Part shown: positions 52,327 to 60,301 of the stretch, in pieces | Layout: each line of letters starts with the position of its first letter | How positions within the stretch are numbered: the first letter of the stretch is position 1 | Made by a program: the position numbers and the translations under genes | Assembly (NCBI RefSeq): GCF_900078315.1 | Contig: NZ_FKBS01000014.1 | Span: 928,802-992,801 of the forward strand | Reading direction: 5' to 3' | From: Bordetella ansorpii | Lineage (GTDB): Bacteria > Pseudomonadota > Gammaproteobacteria > Burkholderiales > Burkholderiaceae_B | Length of the DNA stretch: 64,000 nucleotides | Notes under the pieces: model-generated | What the model was told of the DNA's origin: nothing | Seen by the model: only the letters and a program-made list of their open reading frames with translations | The model's database searches: none

Positions 52327-53196
52327 TCAGTCCTTGCCGCGCGTGGCCGTGACGCCCGCCGAGGCCGACGCGATGGCCGCCACGCCCAGCCACTGCGCCA
52401 GCGTCAGCGTCTCGCCCAGGAACACCAGGCCGGACAGGGCCGCGCAGGCCGATTCCAGGCTGAGCAGCGTGCCGAACACGCGCGCCGGCAGCCGCGCCAG
52501 CACCCAGACTTCCAGCGCATAGGGCAGGGCGCTGGACAGCAGCGCCACCCCCAGCGCGTAGGGCAGGATATCCAGCGAGAACATCGCCGTGCCGCCTTGC
52601 GCCAGGCCGATGGGCAACACCGCCGCGGCAGCCACGATCGACGCCAGCGCCACCATGGGCACGCCGCCCTTCAGGCTGGCGCGCCGGCCATACACGATGT
52701 AGGCCGCCCAGCACACCCCGGCGGCGGCCGCGAAGAACACGCCCCAGGGATCCAGCGCGTGGCCGCCCGTGTCGTGGGGCAGCAGCACCCACAGGCCGCA
52801 GGCCGCCAGCGCGATCCACACGAAGTCGGCGGCGCGGCGCGACGAGAACACCGCCAGCGCCAGGGGGCCGGTGAATTCGACCGCCACCGCGATGCCCAGC
52901 GGGATGCGTTCCACCGACATATAGAACAGCAGGTTCATGCCCGCCAGCGACAGCCCGTAGGGCACGGCGGCCAGCCAGCCGGCGCGGTCCATCCTCAGGC
53001 GCCAGGGCCGCATCGCCAGCGTCAGCATGATCGCGGAGAACAGCAGTCGCAGCGCCGAGGTGCCGATGGCGCCCACGGTGGGAAACAGGGTCTTGGCAAG
53101 GGCCGCGCCGCCCTGGATGGAGATCATCGCGATCACCAGCAAGGTGATGGGCAGGAGGGCGTTCTGGCGGGAAGCGGAGAGGGTGGCGGGCGTCAT
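52327..53196 (-). CDS. EamA-family exporter, RhtA-like
   Basis: A 289-residue membrane protein with ten helices in two EamA halves. MISIQGGAALAKTLFPTVG and FTGPLALAVFSSRR are typical of RhtA, the threonine/homoserine exporter of E. coli; LSSALPYALEVWVLARLPA lies in the second half, read as LPYALEVWVLARL. It is monocistronic and convergent with the anti-sigma gene. Amino-acid export is the likely role by family. Confidence 0.92.
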   Translation of the reverse strand: MTPATLSASRQNALLPITLLVIAMISIQGGAALAKTLFPTVGAIGTSALRLLFSAIMLTLAMRPWRLRMDRAGWLAAVPYGLSLAGMNLLFYMSVERIPLGIAVAVEFTGPLALAVFSSRRAADFVWIALAACGLWVLLPHDTGGHALDPWGVFFAAAAGVCWAAYIVYGRRASLKGGVPMVALASIVAAAAVLPIGLAQGGTAMFSLDILPYALGVALLSSALPYALEVWVLARLPARVFGTLLSLESACAALSGLVFLGETLTLAQWLGVAAIASASAGVTATRGKD

Positions 53197-53484
53197 GATG
53201 CGAAGCCGCCTGGTTGCGGCGGTGACATTCTACGTGAGGGGCGTGGTGCGGAAATGCGTTGCCGGGCCGGTCCATGCAGCGGCATTGCGTGACGGCCGTC
53301 CAACAGGTGCGCGTTGTTCCTGGCCGTGGCGCGACGTCTGCGGCGCCTGGCGCGAAGGGCCGTCGGCCGGATCCCCGACGTTCTCCTGATGCGAGCGGCA
53401 TGCATGGACAGCGCACCGGCCCGGGAGTAGGCTCCCCGGTTTCCTTCATCCGCCTTGCCGCCGGGGCCGCCCGGCATTCCGTCC

Positions 53485-54054
53485 ATGGATCTTTCCGAGC
53501 ATTCCCCGGCGCCGGACATCGCGCCGCCGCCCACGCGCCTTGAACTGTTCATCGGGTTCCTGACGCTGGGCATGACCGCCTTCGGCGGCGCGCTGCCGCT
53601 GGCGCGCAGCATGGTGGTCGAGCGCCGCCGCTGGCTGAGCGGCGCGGAGTTCAGCGAACTGCTGGGCCTGTGCCAGTTCCTCCCGGGGGGCAACATCATC
53701 AACATGTCGGTGGCCATCGGCATGAAGTTCCGGGGGCCCTCGGGCGCCTTCGCCGCGCTGATGGGCCTGATCGCCGTGCCTACCGCCGTGGTCATCATGC
53801 TGGGCGTGGTGTACGACCGCTACAGCGCCGATCCCCATGTGCAGCATGTCTTCGCCGGCCTGGCCGCGGCGGCGGCGGGCCTGCTGGTGGCCATGGCCAT
53901 CAAGATCGTGATGCCGCTGCGGCGCAGCGTGGCAGGCCTGCTGCTGGCGCTGGCGGGCTGCCTGGCCATCGCGGTGCTGCGCCTGCCGCTGTTGCCGACC
54001 ATGCTGGTGCTGACACCGGTCAGCGTGCTGCTGGTGCGGAGGCCCGGAAAATGA
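53485..54054 (+). CDS. Chromate transporter, first half (short-chain ChrA)
   Basis: A 189-residue membrane protein from the ATG at 53485. It contains FIGFLTLGMTAFGGALPLA, the signature GLCQFLPGGNIINMSVAIG and LLLALAGCLAIAVLRLPL. It equals the N-terminal half of long ChrA proteins. The second half is encoded by the next gene, overlapping as ATGA, so the two subunits form one transporter. Chromate or sulfate-like anion export is inferred from the family. Confidence 0.93.
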   Translation: MDLSEHSPAPDIAPPPTRLELFIGFLTLGMTAFGGALPLARSMVVERRRWLSGAEFSELLGLCQFLPGGNIINMSVAIGMKFRGPSGAFAALMGLIAVPTAVVIMLGVVYDRYSADPHVQHVFAGLAAAAAGLLVAMAIKIVMPLRRSVAGLLLALAGCLAIAVLRLPLLPTMLVLTPVSVLLVRRPGK

Positions 54055-54575
54055 GCGCCACGTTGATCGCACTGGCGGTGATCTTCACCCAGCTGTCGCT
54101 GCTGGCGTTCGGTGGCGGCAACACCATCCTGCCGGAAATGCAGCGCCAGGTCGTGGAGATACACGGCTGGATGTCCGCCGCGGATTTCAGCGCGCTGTTC
54201 GCGCTCAGCCAGGCCGCGCCCGGCCCCAACCTGATGATCGTGCCGCTGGTGGGCTGGCACGTGGCGGGCTGGGCGGGCATGCTGGTGACGGCGGTGGCCA
54301 AGTTCGGGCCTTCGTCGCTGGTGACGATGGCCGTGATGGGCCTGTGGGAGCGCTTTCGCCACAAACCCTGGCGCGCCCGGTTGCAGGCGGGCCTGGTGCC
54401 CGTGACCGCCGGCATGGTGGCCGCCAGCGCCTGGCTGATCGTCGAGACCTCGGTGCACGACTGGCTGCTGGCCCTGATCGCGGCGGGCACCGCGGCGGTG
54501 TCGGTGCTGACGCGGGTGCATCCGTTGTGGTTGCTGTTGGCGGGGGCGTTGCTGGGGTTGGCGGGTAGCTTCTAG
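54051..54575 (+). CDS. Chromate transporter, second half (short-chain ChrA)
   Basis: A 174-residue membrane protein with FTQLSLLAFGGGNTILPEMQ read as LLAFGGGNTILPEM, FALSQAAPGPNLMIVPLVG and LLLAGALLGLAGSF. It is the paired short ChrA subunit, translationally coupled (ATGA) to the first. Both halves show inverted repeat topology expected for a heterodimer. No chromate regulator (ChrB) is near. Confidence 0.93.
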   Translation: MSATLIALAVIFTQLSLLAFGGGNTILPEMQRQVVEIHGWMSAADFSALFALSQAAPGPNLMIVPLVGWHVAGWAGMLVTAVAKFGPSSLVTMAVMGLWERFRHKPWRARLQAGLVPVTAGMVAASAWLIVETSVHDWLLALIAAGTAAVSVLTRVHPLWLLLAGALLGLAGSF

Positions 54576-54602
54576 AGGGTTGTGGTTAGTGAGCACAGTG
54601 AC

Positions 54603-54625
54603 ATAATGATCATATTGATCGTTAT
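54603..54625. promoter_or_regulatory. Operator of the Phd/PIN toxin-antitoxin operon
   Basis: ATAATGATCA and TGATCGTTAT form 10-bp arms (one mismatch) around TAT, 14 bp ahead of the antitoxin ATG. Phd-type antitoxins bind such dyads to repress their own operon. Confidence 0.75.
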
Positions 54626-54639
54626 GGTGGGAGTGAGCC

Positions 54640-54915
54640 ATGATTACCGAAGTCAGCACCGTCAACTTTCGGGAAAGCCTAGGCGATATGCTCGATCAAG
54701 TTCAACACAACAACGATGGCATCGTGATCACCGAAGACGGCAAGCCGGTCGCCGCCTTGATCAATGCGGAAATGTTCGCGCGTATCCAACGCAAGTTGGA
54801 GCGTTTCGACGAAATCAGCGCCTACATCGCACGGCGCTATGCGGATGTGCCTCCTGAAGAGGGCATGGCCGAGATCGATGCCTTGGTTGCCGAGGAACGA
54901 AAGAAGGCACGCTGA
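54640..54915 (+). CDS. Antitoxin, Phd/YefM family
   Basis: A 91-residue antitoxin beginning MITEVSTVNFRESLGDMLDQ. The Phd DNA-binding fold is followed by the motif VITEDGKPVAALINAEMF; the C-terminal acidic tail (PPEEGMAEIDALVAEERK) would wrap the toxin. The stop overlaps the PIN toxin start (54915), and a dyad operator precedes it. Base composition is lower in GC than neighbouring genes, a sign of transfer. Confidence 0.93.
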   Translation: MITEVSTVNFRESLGDMLDQVQHNNDGIVITEDGKPVAALINAEMFARIQRKLERFDEISAYIARRYADVPPEEGMAEIDALVAEERKKAR

Positions 54916-55328
54916 TGCCAAGCTTGAGGGTTGTGCTGGATACCAACGTATTGGTGTCAGGGTTGGCGTATCCAGAAGGGGTTCCAGGCCGCATCGTTGC
55001 TGCCTGGAACCAGAAGGCCTTGACGGTTGTACTATCGCAGCACATTTTGAGTGAAGTGGTGCGCGTGTTGCCGCGATTGTCTCGGACTGTGTTGACCGAG
55101 GCAGCAATGCGTGATTTGTACGACAGCCTTTCCTTGACGGCAGACATTGTCGAGCCCGATCAGGAAAAAGATCCTGATTTACGAGATCCCGACGACCAGC
55201 CCGTACTGGCGACACTGCGAGTCGCCAACGCCGATTACCTGATCACCGGCGACAAAGACCTGCTGGCTTTGTCGAACACGCATCCCATCATCACGCCATC
55301 GGCGTTCTGGGCTCGGCACGGGGCATGA
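54915..55328 (+). CDS. PIN-domain toxin (ribonuclease)
   Basis: A 137-residue PIN protein. The acidic metal-site residues are present: Asp in VVLDTNVLVSG, Glu in SEVVRVLP, Asp in LRDPDDQPVLATL and Asp in YLITGDKDLL. PIN toxins cut tRNA or mRNA until bound by antitoxin. It is coupled to the Phd-type gene by a 1-bp overlap. Family assignment corresponds to 'putative toxin-antitoxin system toxin component, PIN family'. Confidence 0.93.
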   Translation: MPSLRVVLDTNVLVSGLAYPEGVPGRIVAAWNQKALTVVLSQHILSEVVRVLPRLSRTVLTEAAMRDLYDSLSLTADIVEPDQEKDPDLRDPDDQPVLATLRVANADYLITGDKDLLALSNTHPIITPSAFWARHGA

Positions 55329-55396
55329 CAGGCCCCGCGCTCGCTGAAAAACGATCCGTGTCCGCCCGGTGACTCGACCGAGCGCCACGTCCCCAA

Positions 55397-56527
55397 TCAA
55401 GCCGCCGCCAAGCGCCACAGCGACGTCACTTCCTTTGATCGCTCCGCATGCAGCGGATCGGTGGCGTCCGCCGCGCGGCCGTGGCGCGGCTTGGCGTCCA
55501 TGCGGTCCAGCACCTTCAGGCCCGCCGCATCGATCCAGGCCTGCAGATCGCCCGGCGCGCGCAGTTGCAGGCGCTCGGCCAGGTCGGACATGATCAGCCA
55601 GCCTTCGCCATCCGGCGTCAGATGTTCGCGCAAGCCTTGCAGGAAACCGCGCAGCATGCGGCTGTCGGGATCGTAGACCGCGTGTTCCAGCGGCGAACCC
55701 GGCTTGGCCGGCAGCCAGGGTGGGTTGCACACGATCAGCGGCGCGGTGCCCGTGGGGAACAGGTCGGCGCGCTTGACCAGGATGCGTTGCTTCAAGCCCA
55801 GGCGGCCCACGTTGTCTTTCGCGCAGGCCAGCGCGCGGTCGTCCTGGTCGGTGGCGATGATGCGTTTCACGCCCAGCTTGGTCAGCACGGCCGCCAGCAC
55901 GCCAGTGCCCGTGCCCACGTCGAACGCCAGTTCGTCGGTGGGAAGCGGCGCGCGGGCGATCAGGTCCAGGTACTCGCCTCGCACCGGCGAGAACACGCCG
56001 TAGTGCGGATGGATGCGTCCGGCCAGCGGGCCGACTTCGACCCCCTTGTGGCGCCACTCGTGCGCGCCGATCAGGCCTTGCAGTTCGCGCAGCGAGATCG
56101 CGTACGCCTCGTCCACGTCGCCATAGACTTCCTGGCAGGCCTCTTGCACGTCGGGCGCGCGCCGCAGCGTGATGGAATGGTCCGCTTGCACCGGCACCAG
56201 CAGCATGCCCAGCGTACGCGCCCGCTGCGCCTGCGCCATGCGATAGCGGTTGAAGCGTTCGCGCGGCTCGCCCTCGATGGGCTTGGCGCGCTTGTCGATG
56301 CGACGCGCAATGGCCTGCAGCAGCAGCCGCGCATTCTGGAAGTCGCCTTGCCAGAGCAACGCGGTGCCCTCGCTGGCCAGCCGGAACGCCGCATCGGCCG
56401 CCAGGGTGTCGTCGGCGGTGATCACGCGCACGGGCGGCGGCAGGCCGCGTTCGGAACGCCAGCGCAACTGATGGTCGGCGCCGGATTCGGTCCAGGTCAG
56501 GAGGGGGAAGGGGGATTGTTCAGTCAC
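55397..56527 (-). CDS. Class I SAM-dependent methyltransferase
   Basis: A 376-residue cytoplasmic enzyme starting at GTG (56527). The SAM motif is ELAFDVGTGTGVLAAVL, with acidic IATDQDD at the end of strand 2, and the catalytic VCNPPWLPAKPG, an NPPW variant of the NPPY motif of N-methyltransferases acting on nucleobases or glutamine. It resembles RsmC/PrmC-like RNA or protein methylases, but the N-terminal 190 residues (LLWQGDFQNARLLLQ) are of unknown type. It starts 4 nt after the RelE/ParE toxin stop and is probably co-transcribed with that pair. Confidence 0.9.
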   Translation of the reverse strand: MTEQSPFPLLTWTESGADHQLRWRSERGLPPPVRVITADDTLAADAAFRLASEGTALLWQGDFQNARLLLQAIARRIDKRAKPIEGEPRERFNRYRMAQAQRARTLGMLLVPVQADHSITLRRAPDVQEACQEVYGDVDEAYAISLRELQGLIGAHEWRHKGVEVGPLAGRIHPHYGVFSPVRGEYLDLIARAPLPTDELAFDVGTGTGVLAAVLTKLGVKRIIATDQDDRALACAKDNVGRLGLKQRILVKRADLFPTGTAPLIVCNPPWLPAKPGSPLEHAVYDPDSRMLRGFLQGLREHLTPDGEGWLIMSDLAERLQLRAPGDLQAWIDAAGLKVLDRMDAKPRHGRAADATDPLHAERSKEVTSLWRLAAA

Positions 56528-56531
56528 GGAG

Positions 56532-56828
56532 TTATAAAAATTGCCTGTTCTCTCGCTGTTCGAAAAGACGAATCACGCGTATTTCGCCTGCCATATCGTC
56601 GATCTCGTAGCGGATCTCATAACGCGACCATAGCCCGCGGCGTATCTCACCGTGGAATTGCTTCAACTGACGCCACACTCGCGGATTGGTCGGAAGGTGC
56701 TCTATGAAATCGAGCAGCCCAGCCGCGACATTTTCGGCGGCTGCTGCGCCATTATGGACCGACTGGAAAAGATACAGGCGTTGAAGGTCGTGCAGGGCTT
56801 TGTCTGCCCAAGTCACGCGCAGCATCAA
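56532..56828 (-). CDS. RelE/ParE-family toxin
   Basis: A 98-residue toxin: MMLRVTWADKALHDLQRLY, then LPTNPRVWRQLKQFHGEIRR and the terminal strand RYEIRYEI and IRVIRLFEQRENR. This is the RelE/ParE fold, with family members cleaving mRNA or poisoning gyrase. It overlaps the antitoxin stop (ATGA) and is followed at 4 nt by the methyltransferase gene. Its base composition is nearer average than the surrounding core genes. Confidence 0.9.
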   Translation of the reverse strand: MMLRVTWADKALHDLQRLYLFQSVHNGAAAAENVAAGLLDFIEHLPTNPRVWRQLKQFHGEIRRGLWSRYEIRYEIDDMAGEIRVIRLFEQRENRQFL

Positions 56829-57040
56829 CGGCTCGTGTTGCGTCGTCCGGTGGGTTGCGGCATGGGTAGTGGCTTGGCTTGTCCAAGGGATTCAACCCAG
56901 GCTCGGACTTGCTCGTGGGATACCGTATTGCCAGCCCGCGCGCTGTCAATGCCGTCGCGGGTCAGTTGGTCGCGATCGTCTCTCTCGGCTTGGAGATCGG
57001 GGAAGTCGAGGATGTGAGCGGAAAAAGCCTTGATGCCCAT
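56825..57040 (-). CDS. Antitoxin partner of the RelE/ParE toxin
   Basis: A 71-residue hydrophilic protein beginning MGIKAFSAHILDFPDLQAER with SHEQVRAWVESLGQAKPLP near its end. The layout and coupling (4-bp overlap to the toxin) match antitoxins of ParE-type pairs whose C-terminal WxxSLG segment contacts the toxin. I see no clear DNA-binding fold in the short N-terminus. Autoregulation is expected but no operator was found. Confidence 0.8.
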   Translation of the reverse strand: MGIKAFSAHILDFPDLQAERDDRDQLTRDGIDSARAGNTVSHEQVRAWVESLGQAKPLPMPQPTGRRNTSR

Positions 57041-57216
57041 TGCTGGTCCAGCCGAGAAGTATGTCGAGCTATTTTAGCTTCCAACCTGGATATCAGAAAT
57101 ACGGCGCCATTTATCAGACGTAATGAGGGTGTTAGCTGAAAAGAGGTTGGAGCGAACGGCGGGTGGGCAAGCTGCTGCGCAGCGTGCGGACGATCGTGGC
57201 ATTGGGCTGTTGAGAG

Positions 57217-57289
57217 CCGTGGACTTACCGGAGAAGTCACGCCCGCAGCGCGAGAGCGCGAGGACGAGACTTCGCAGGTAAGTCCGCGG
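57217..57289. repeat. Long imperfect inverted repeat (intergenic element)
   Basis: Arms 57217-57238 and 57268-57289 are 22 bp with three mismatches, around a 29-bp loop that itself holds GCGCGAGAGCGCG. It lies in the 330-bp gap (57041-57370) between the antitoxin and MFS genes. The rest of the gap shows no gene. The form is that of a REP-like or miniature element. Confidence 0.75.
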
Positions 57290-57370
57290 CGGCCAAAAGG
57301 AGAGCCACTGTTGCCCTGATCCAATCAAGGCCATTGCCCTCTCAAGAGAACGGCGGCCCCGACACGCCGG

Positions 57371-59038
57371 TCAGTGAAACAACACCACCGCCTTCTGCAA
57401 CGTGATCCAGATTCCCCAGGCCATCGGGATCCCCACGCAGGCCCACGCCGCCAGCACCAGCGCCATCGGCGTGCGGAATGTCGAGGTCGACTGTCCCTGC
57501 ACTTCGGCCGCCGCCGCCCGCTCGTGCGCCAGCGCCTTCTCGCGCGCCAGTTCCTCGTCCGTCATGAAGTACTTCGGATTCACCGGCCGGATCGCCAGAT
57601 TGCACAGGAAGCCCAGCACCAGCATCCCGGCCAGGATGTACATCGTGATGTCGTACACCTGCGCGCGCGGCACGCCCAGCGACAACTGGTACTCGCGGAT
57701 GTAGTTCACCAGCACCGGCCCGAAGATCCCCGCCGCCGACCATGCCGTCAGCAGGCGGCCGTGGATGGCGCCCACCATCTGCGTGCCGAACAGGTCGGCC
57801 AGATAGGCCGGCACCGTGGCGAAGCCGCCGCCGTACATCGACAGGATGATGCAGAACGCGCCCACGAACAGCGCCAGCGACCCGGCGTGCGCCGACCACG
57901 GAATCGACGCGTACAGCACGAAGCCCAGCACGAAGAAGGTCAGGTAGGTCAGCTTGCGGCCCAGCTTGTCCGACAGGCTGGCCCAGAAGAAGCGGCCGCC
58001 GATGTTGAACAGGCTGAGCAGGCCGGTGAAGCCCGCCGCAATGGCGGCGATGGCGGCCAGTTGCGCCTTGTCCAGGTCGGCGTAACCCAACTGCGGCTTG
58101 TCGATCAGGATGCCGCCGAAGACCTCCTGCAAGAGCGGCGAGGCCATGCCCAGGATGCCGATGCCGGCCGTCACGTTCAGGCACAGCACCAGCCACACCA
58201 GCCAGAACTGCGGAATGCCCCACACGCGCTTCACGTGCACGTGGCCCTTGGTGATCATGGCGTTGTTCGCCTGGCTGGCGGGCGGCGTCCAGCCTTCCGG
58301 CTTCCAGCCCGTGGGCGGCACGCGGTAGCCCATGGCGCCGGACATCATGAACACGAAGTAGATGATCGCCATGGTCAGGAAGGTCTGCCACACGCCGGGC
58401 GAAGCGGGCGTGGCGAAGTGGCGCATCAGCAGGTCGGCCAGCGGAGCGCCGATCATCGCGCCGCCGCCGAAGCCCATGATGGCCATGCCGGTCGCCATGC
58501 CGCGCCGGTCGGGGAACCACTTGATCAGCGTGCTGACGGGCGAGATATAGCCCAGCCCCAGTCCGATGCCGCCGATCACGCCCGAGCCCAGCCACAGCAT
58601 CCACATCTGGTGCAGGTAGATGCCGATAGCCGAGATGACCAGGCCGCCGCACCAGCACACGGCCGACACCACGCCGGCCTTGCGCGGGCCGGCGCGTTCC
58701 AGCCAGCCGCCCCACAGCGCCGCCGAGCAGCCCAGCAGCACGAAGAACAGCGTGTACATCCAGCCCATCGTGGAAATCTTCCAGTCGCACGAGGTGGTGA
58801 ACAGCTCGGCCAGCAGGCTCATGTCCTTGGGGCAGGCCAGCGGCGCCGAGCCGCCCACGGCCCGCGACAGCGGCAGCCAGAAGACGGAGAAACCATACGC
58901 CATGCCGATGCACAGGTGGATGGCGAGGGCGGCGGGCGGCACCAGCCATCGGCTGAAGCCGGGGCCGGCGATGGTGCGCTCCTTGGCCAGGATGCCCGGG
59001 CGCGGGCCCGGCAGGTCGAGCGTGGTGGACTGGCTCAT
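57371..59038 (-). CDS. OFA-family MFS transporter (oxalate/formate antiporter type)
   Basis: A 555-residue carrier from the ATG at 59038 with about twelve helices. The first helix has ALAIHLCIGMAYGFSVFWLP and later VIGGIGLGLGYISPVSTLIK, read as GLGYISPVSTLIKWFPDRRG, a classic OFA motif. A large central loop (YRVPPTGWKPEGW) and a long C-terminal tail precede two extra hydrophobic segments. It follows the fds genes on the same strand, as in other Burkholderiales, and probably moves formate or a related acid for the dehydrogenase. Confidence 0.92.
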   Translation of the reverse strand: MSQSTTLDLPGPRPGILAKERTIAGPGFSRWLVPPAALAIHLCIGMAYGFSVFWLPLSRAVGGSAPLACPKDMSLLAELFTTSCDWKISTMGWMYTLFFVLLGCSAALWGGWLERAGPRKAGVVSAVCWCGGLVISAIGIYLHQMWMLWLGSGVIGGIGLGLGYISPVSTLIKWFPDRRGMATGMAIMGFGGGAMIGAPLADLLMRHFATPASPGVWQTFLTMAIIYFVFMMSGAMGYRVPPTGWKPEGWTPPASQANNAMITKGHVHVKRVWGIPQFWLVWLVLCLNVTAGIGILGMASPLLQEVFGGILIDKPQLGYADLDKAQLAAIAAIAAGFTGLLSLFNIGGRFFWASLSDKLGRKLTYLTFFVLGFVLYASIPWSAHAGSLALFVGAFCIILSMYGGGFATVPAYLADLFGTQMVGAIHGRLLTAWSAAGIFGPVLVNYIREYQLSLGVPRAQVYDITMYILAGMLVLGFLCNLAIRPVNPKYFMTDEELAREKALAHERAAAAEVQGQSTSTFRTPMALVLAAWACVGIPMAWGIWITLQKAVVLFH

Positions 59039-59192
59039 TGTGGGTCTCCTCCTAGGTCGCGGCTGTCTGCCGCTTTTGTATGTAATCGTTCTGCGTCGAT
59101 GAATCGGATCACGCTGCGCCTTCGGACTGCTGCTTTTCAAGGGGGCGGTATTCTGCCCCGGCCAGGTACGAAGGGGAACGCGGGTGTCGTGC

Positions 59193-59444
59193 CTAAACCC
59201 CGCGCGGCGTCAGGCGGGCGCGTTGCGCCGTCACCGTCGCCAGCACCAGGGGGTGCAATTGCTGCGCGCCGGCGTCGCCGTCCGGATGGTCCGCCAGGAA
59301 ATCCAGCAGGGCGTGGCGCATGCGCGGTTCCCAGAATTTCTGGATGTGGTTGGCCACGCCTTCGGCGGCTTCGTCGCGGTCGGGCAGGGCCGCGAAGAAA
59401 TCGCCGATGCGGTTGGCCATGCGGATCAGGTTGCCGATATCCAT
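59193..59444 (-). CDS. fdsD: Formate dehydrogenase delta subunit
   Basis: An 83-residue protein beginning MDIGNLIRMANRIGDFFAA, followed by EGVANHIQKFWEPRMRHAL, the conserved core of FdsD. The subunit is small, soluble and needed for assembly or activity of the NAD-dependent molybdenum formate dehydrogenase. It is 13 bp downstream of fdhD. Operon order fdsB-fdsA-fdhD-fdsD fits Cupriavidus-type clusters. Confidence 0.95.
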   Translation of the reverse strand: MDIGNLIRMANRIGDFFAALPDRDEAAEGVANHIQKFWEPRMRHALLDFLADHPDGDAGAQQLHPLVLATVTAQRARLTPRGV

Positions 59445-59457
59445 GTGGGCTGCGCCA

Positions 59458-60288
59458 TTAGGGAATGATGCGTTCGGGATGGGTGTAGATCGACGCGTCG
59501 GCCTGCCGCATGAAACCCAGCAGCGTCAGGTTGGCGCGTTGCGCGGTGCGGATGGCCAGCGCCGTGGGGGCGGACACCGCCGCCAGCACGCCGGCGCCGG
59601 CCGACGCGGCCTTCTGCACCATTTCGAAGCTGGCGCGGCTGGACACCAGGATCATGCCGGCCGAGGCGTCGCGCCCTTCGCGGGCCAGGGCGCCGATCAG
59701 CTTGTCCAGCGCGTTGTGGCGGCCCACGTCCTCGCGCACCCGCTCGATCGTGCCGTCCAGCCGGGCCCAGCCCGCGGCATGGGTGGCGCCGGTCAGGTCG
59801 TGCAGGGACTGGCGCGTGCGCATCTCGCGCATGGCCCGCAGCACCGCGCCCACGGCGATCGGCGCGTCGGCCGTGACGGGGGGCACGTCGCGCAGCACTT
59901 CGGGCAGGGTCTCGACCCCGCACAGCCCGCAGCCGGTGCGCCCGGCCATGGCGCGCCGGCGCTCGCGCAGGCGCACGGCGCAGGCGGTGGCGATCTCCAG
60001 TTCGACCACGATGCCGTCGCATTGCGGCCGCAGTTCGATGCCACGCACGTCCGAGGCGCTGCCGACGATGCCCTCGGTCAGGGCGAAGCCCATCGCGAAG
60101 TCCTCCAGGTCGGCCGGCGTGGCCAGCATGGTGGCGTGGCTGATGCCGTTGAACTCCAGCGCCACCGGGGTTTCCTCGGCGACGTGGTCGTCCTGCGGCG
60201 TAGGCGCGATGGCGCCCGCGCGCACGCGGGTGATGCGCACCTGGGCGCTGTCGGTGCGGGGGGCTTGAGAGTCGGGCATGCGGTCCAT
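59458..60288 (-). CDS. fdhD: Formate dehydrogenase accessory sulfurtransferase FdhD
   Basis: A 276-residue protein (FdsC/FdhD). The Cys loop is GRTGCGLCGVETLPEV (CxxC). Other motifs are FNGISHATMLATPADLEDFA and VREDVGRHNALDKLIGAL. FdhD passes sulfur from IscS to the molybdenum cofactor, giving the sulfido ligand required for formate dehydrogenase. Start at 60288, 13 bp after the fdsA stop; an internal ATG at 60279 is possible. Confidence 0.95.
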   Translation of the reverse strand: MDRMPDSQAPRTDSAQVRITRVRAGAIAPTPQDDHVAEETPVALEFNGISHATMLATPADLEDFAMGFALTEGIVGSASDVRGIELRPQCDGIVVELEIATACAVRLRERRRAMAGRTGCGLCGVETLPEVLRDVPPVTADAPIAVGAVLRAMREMRTRQSLHDLTGATHAAGWARLDGTIERVREDVGRHNALDKLIGALAREGRDASAGMILVSSRASFEMVQKAASAGAGVLAAVSAPTALAIRTAQRANLTLLGFMRQADASIYTHPERIIP

Positions 60289-60301
60289 GGCGGGTAGGCG
60301 T

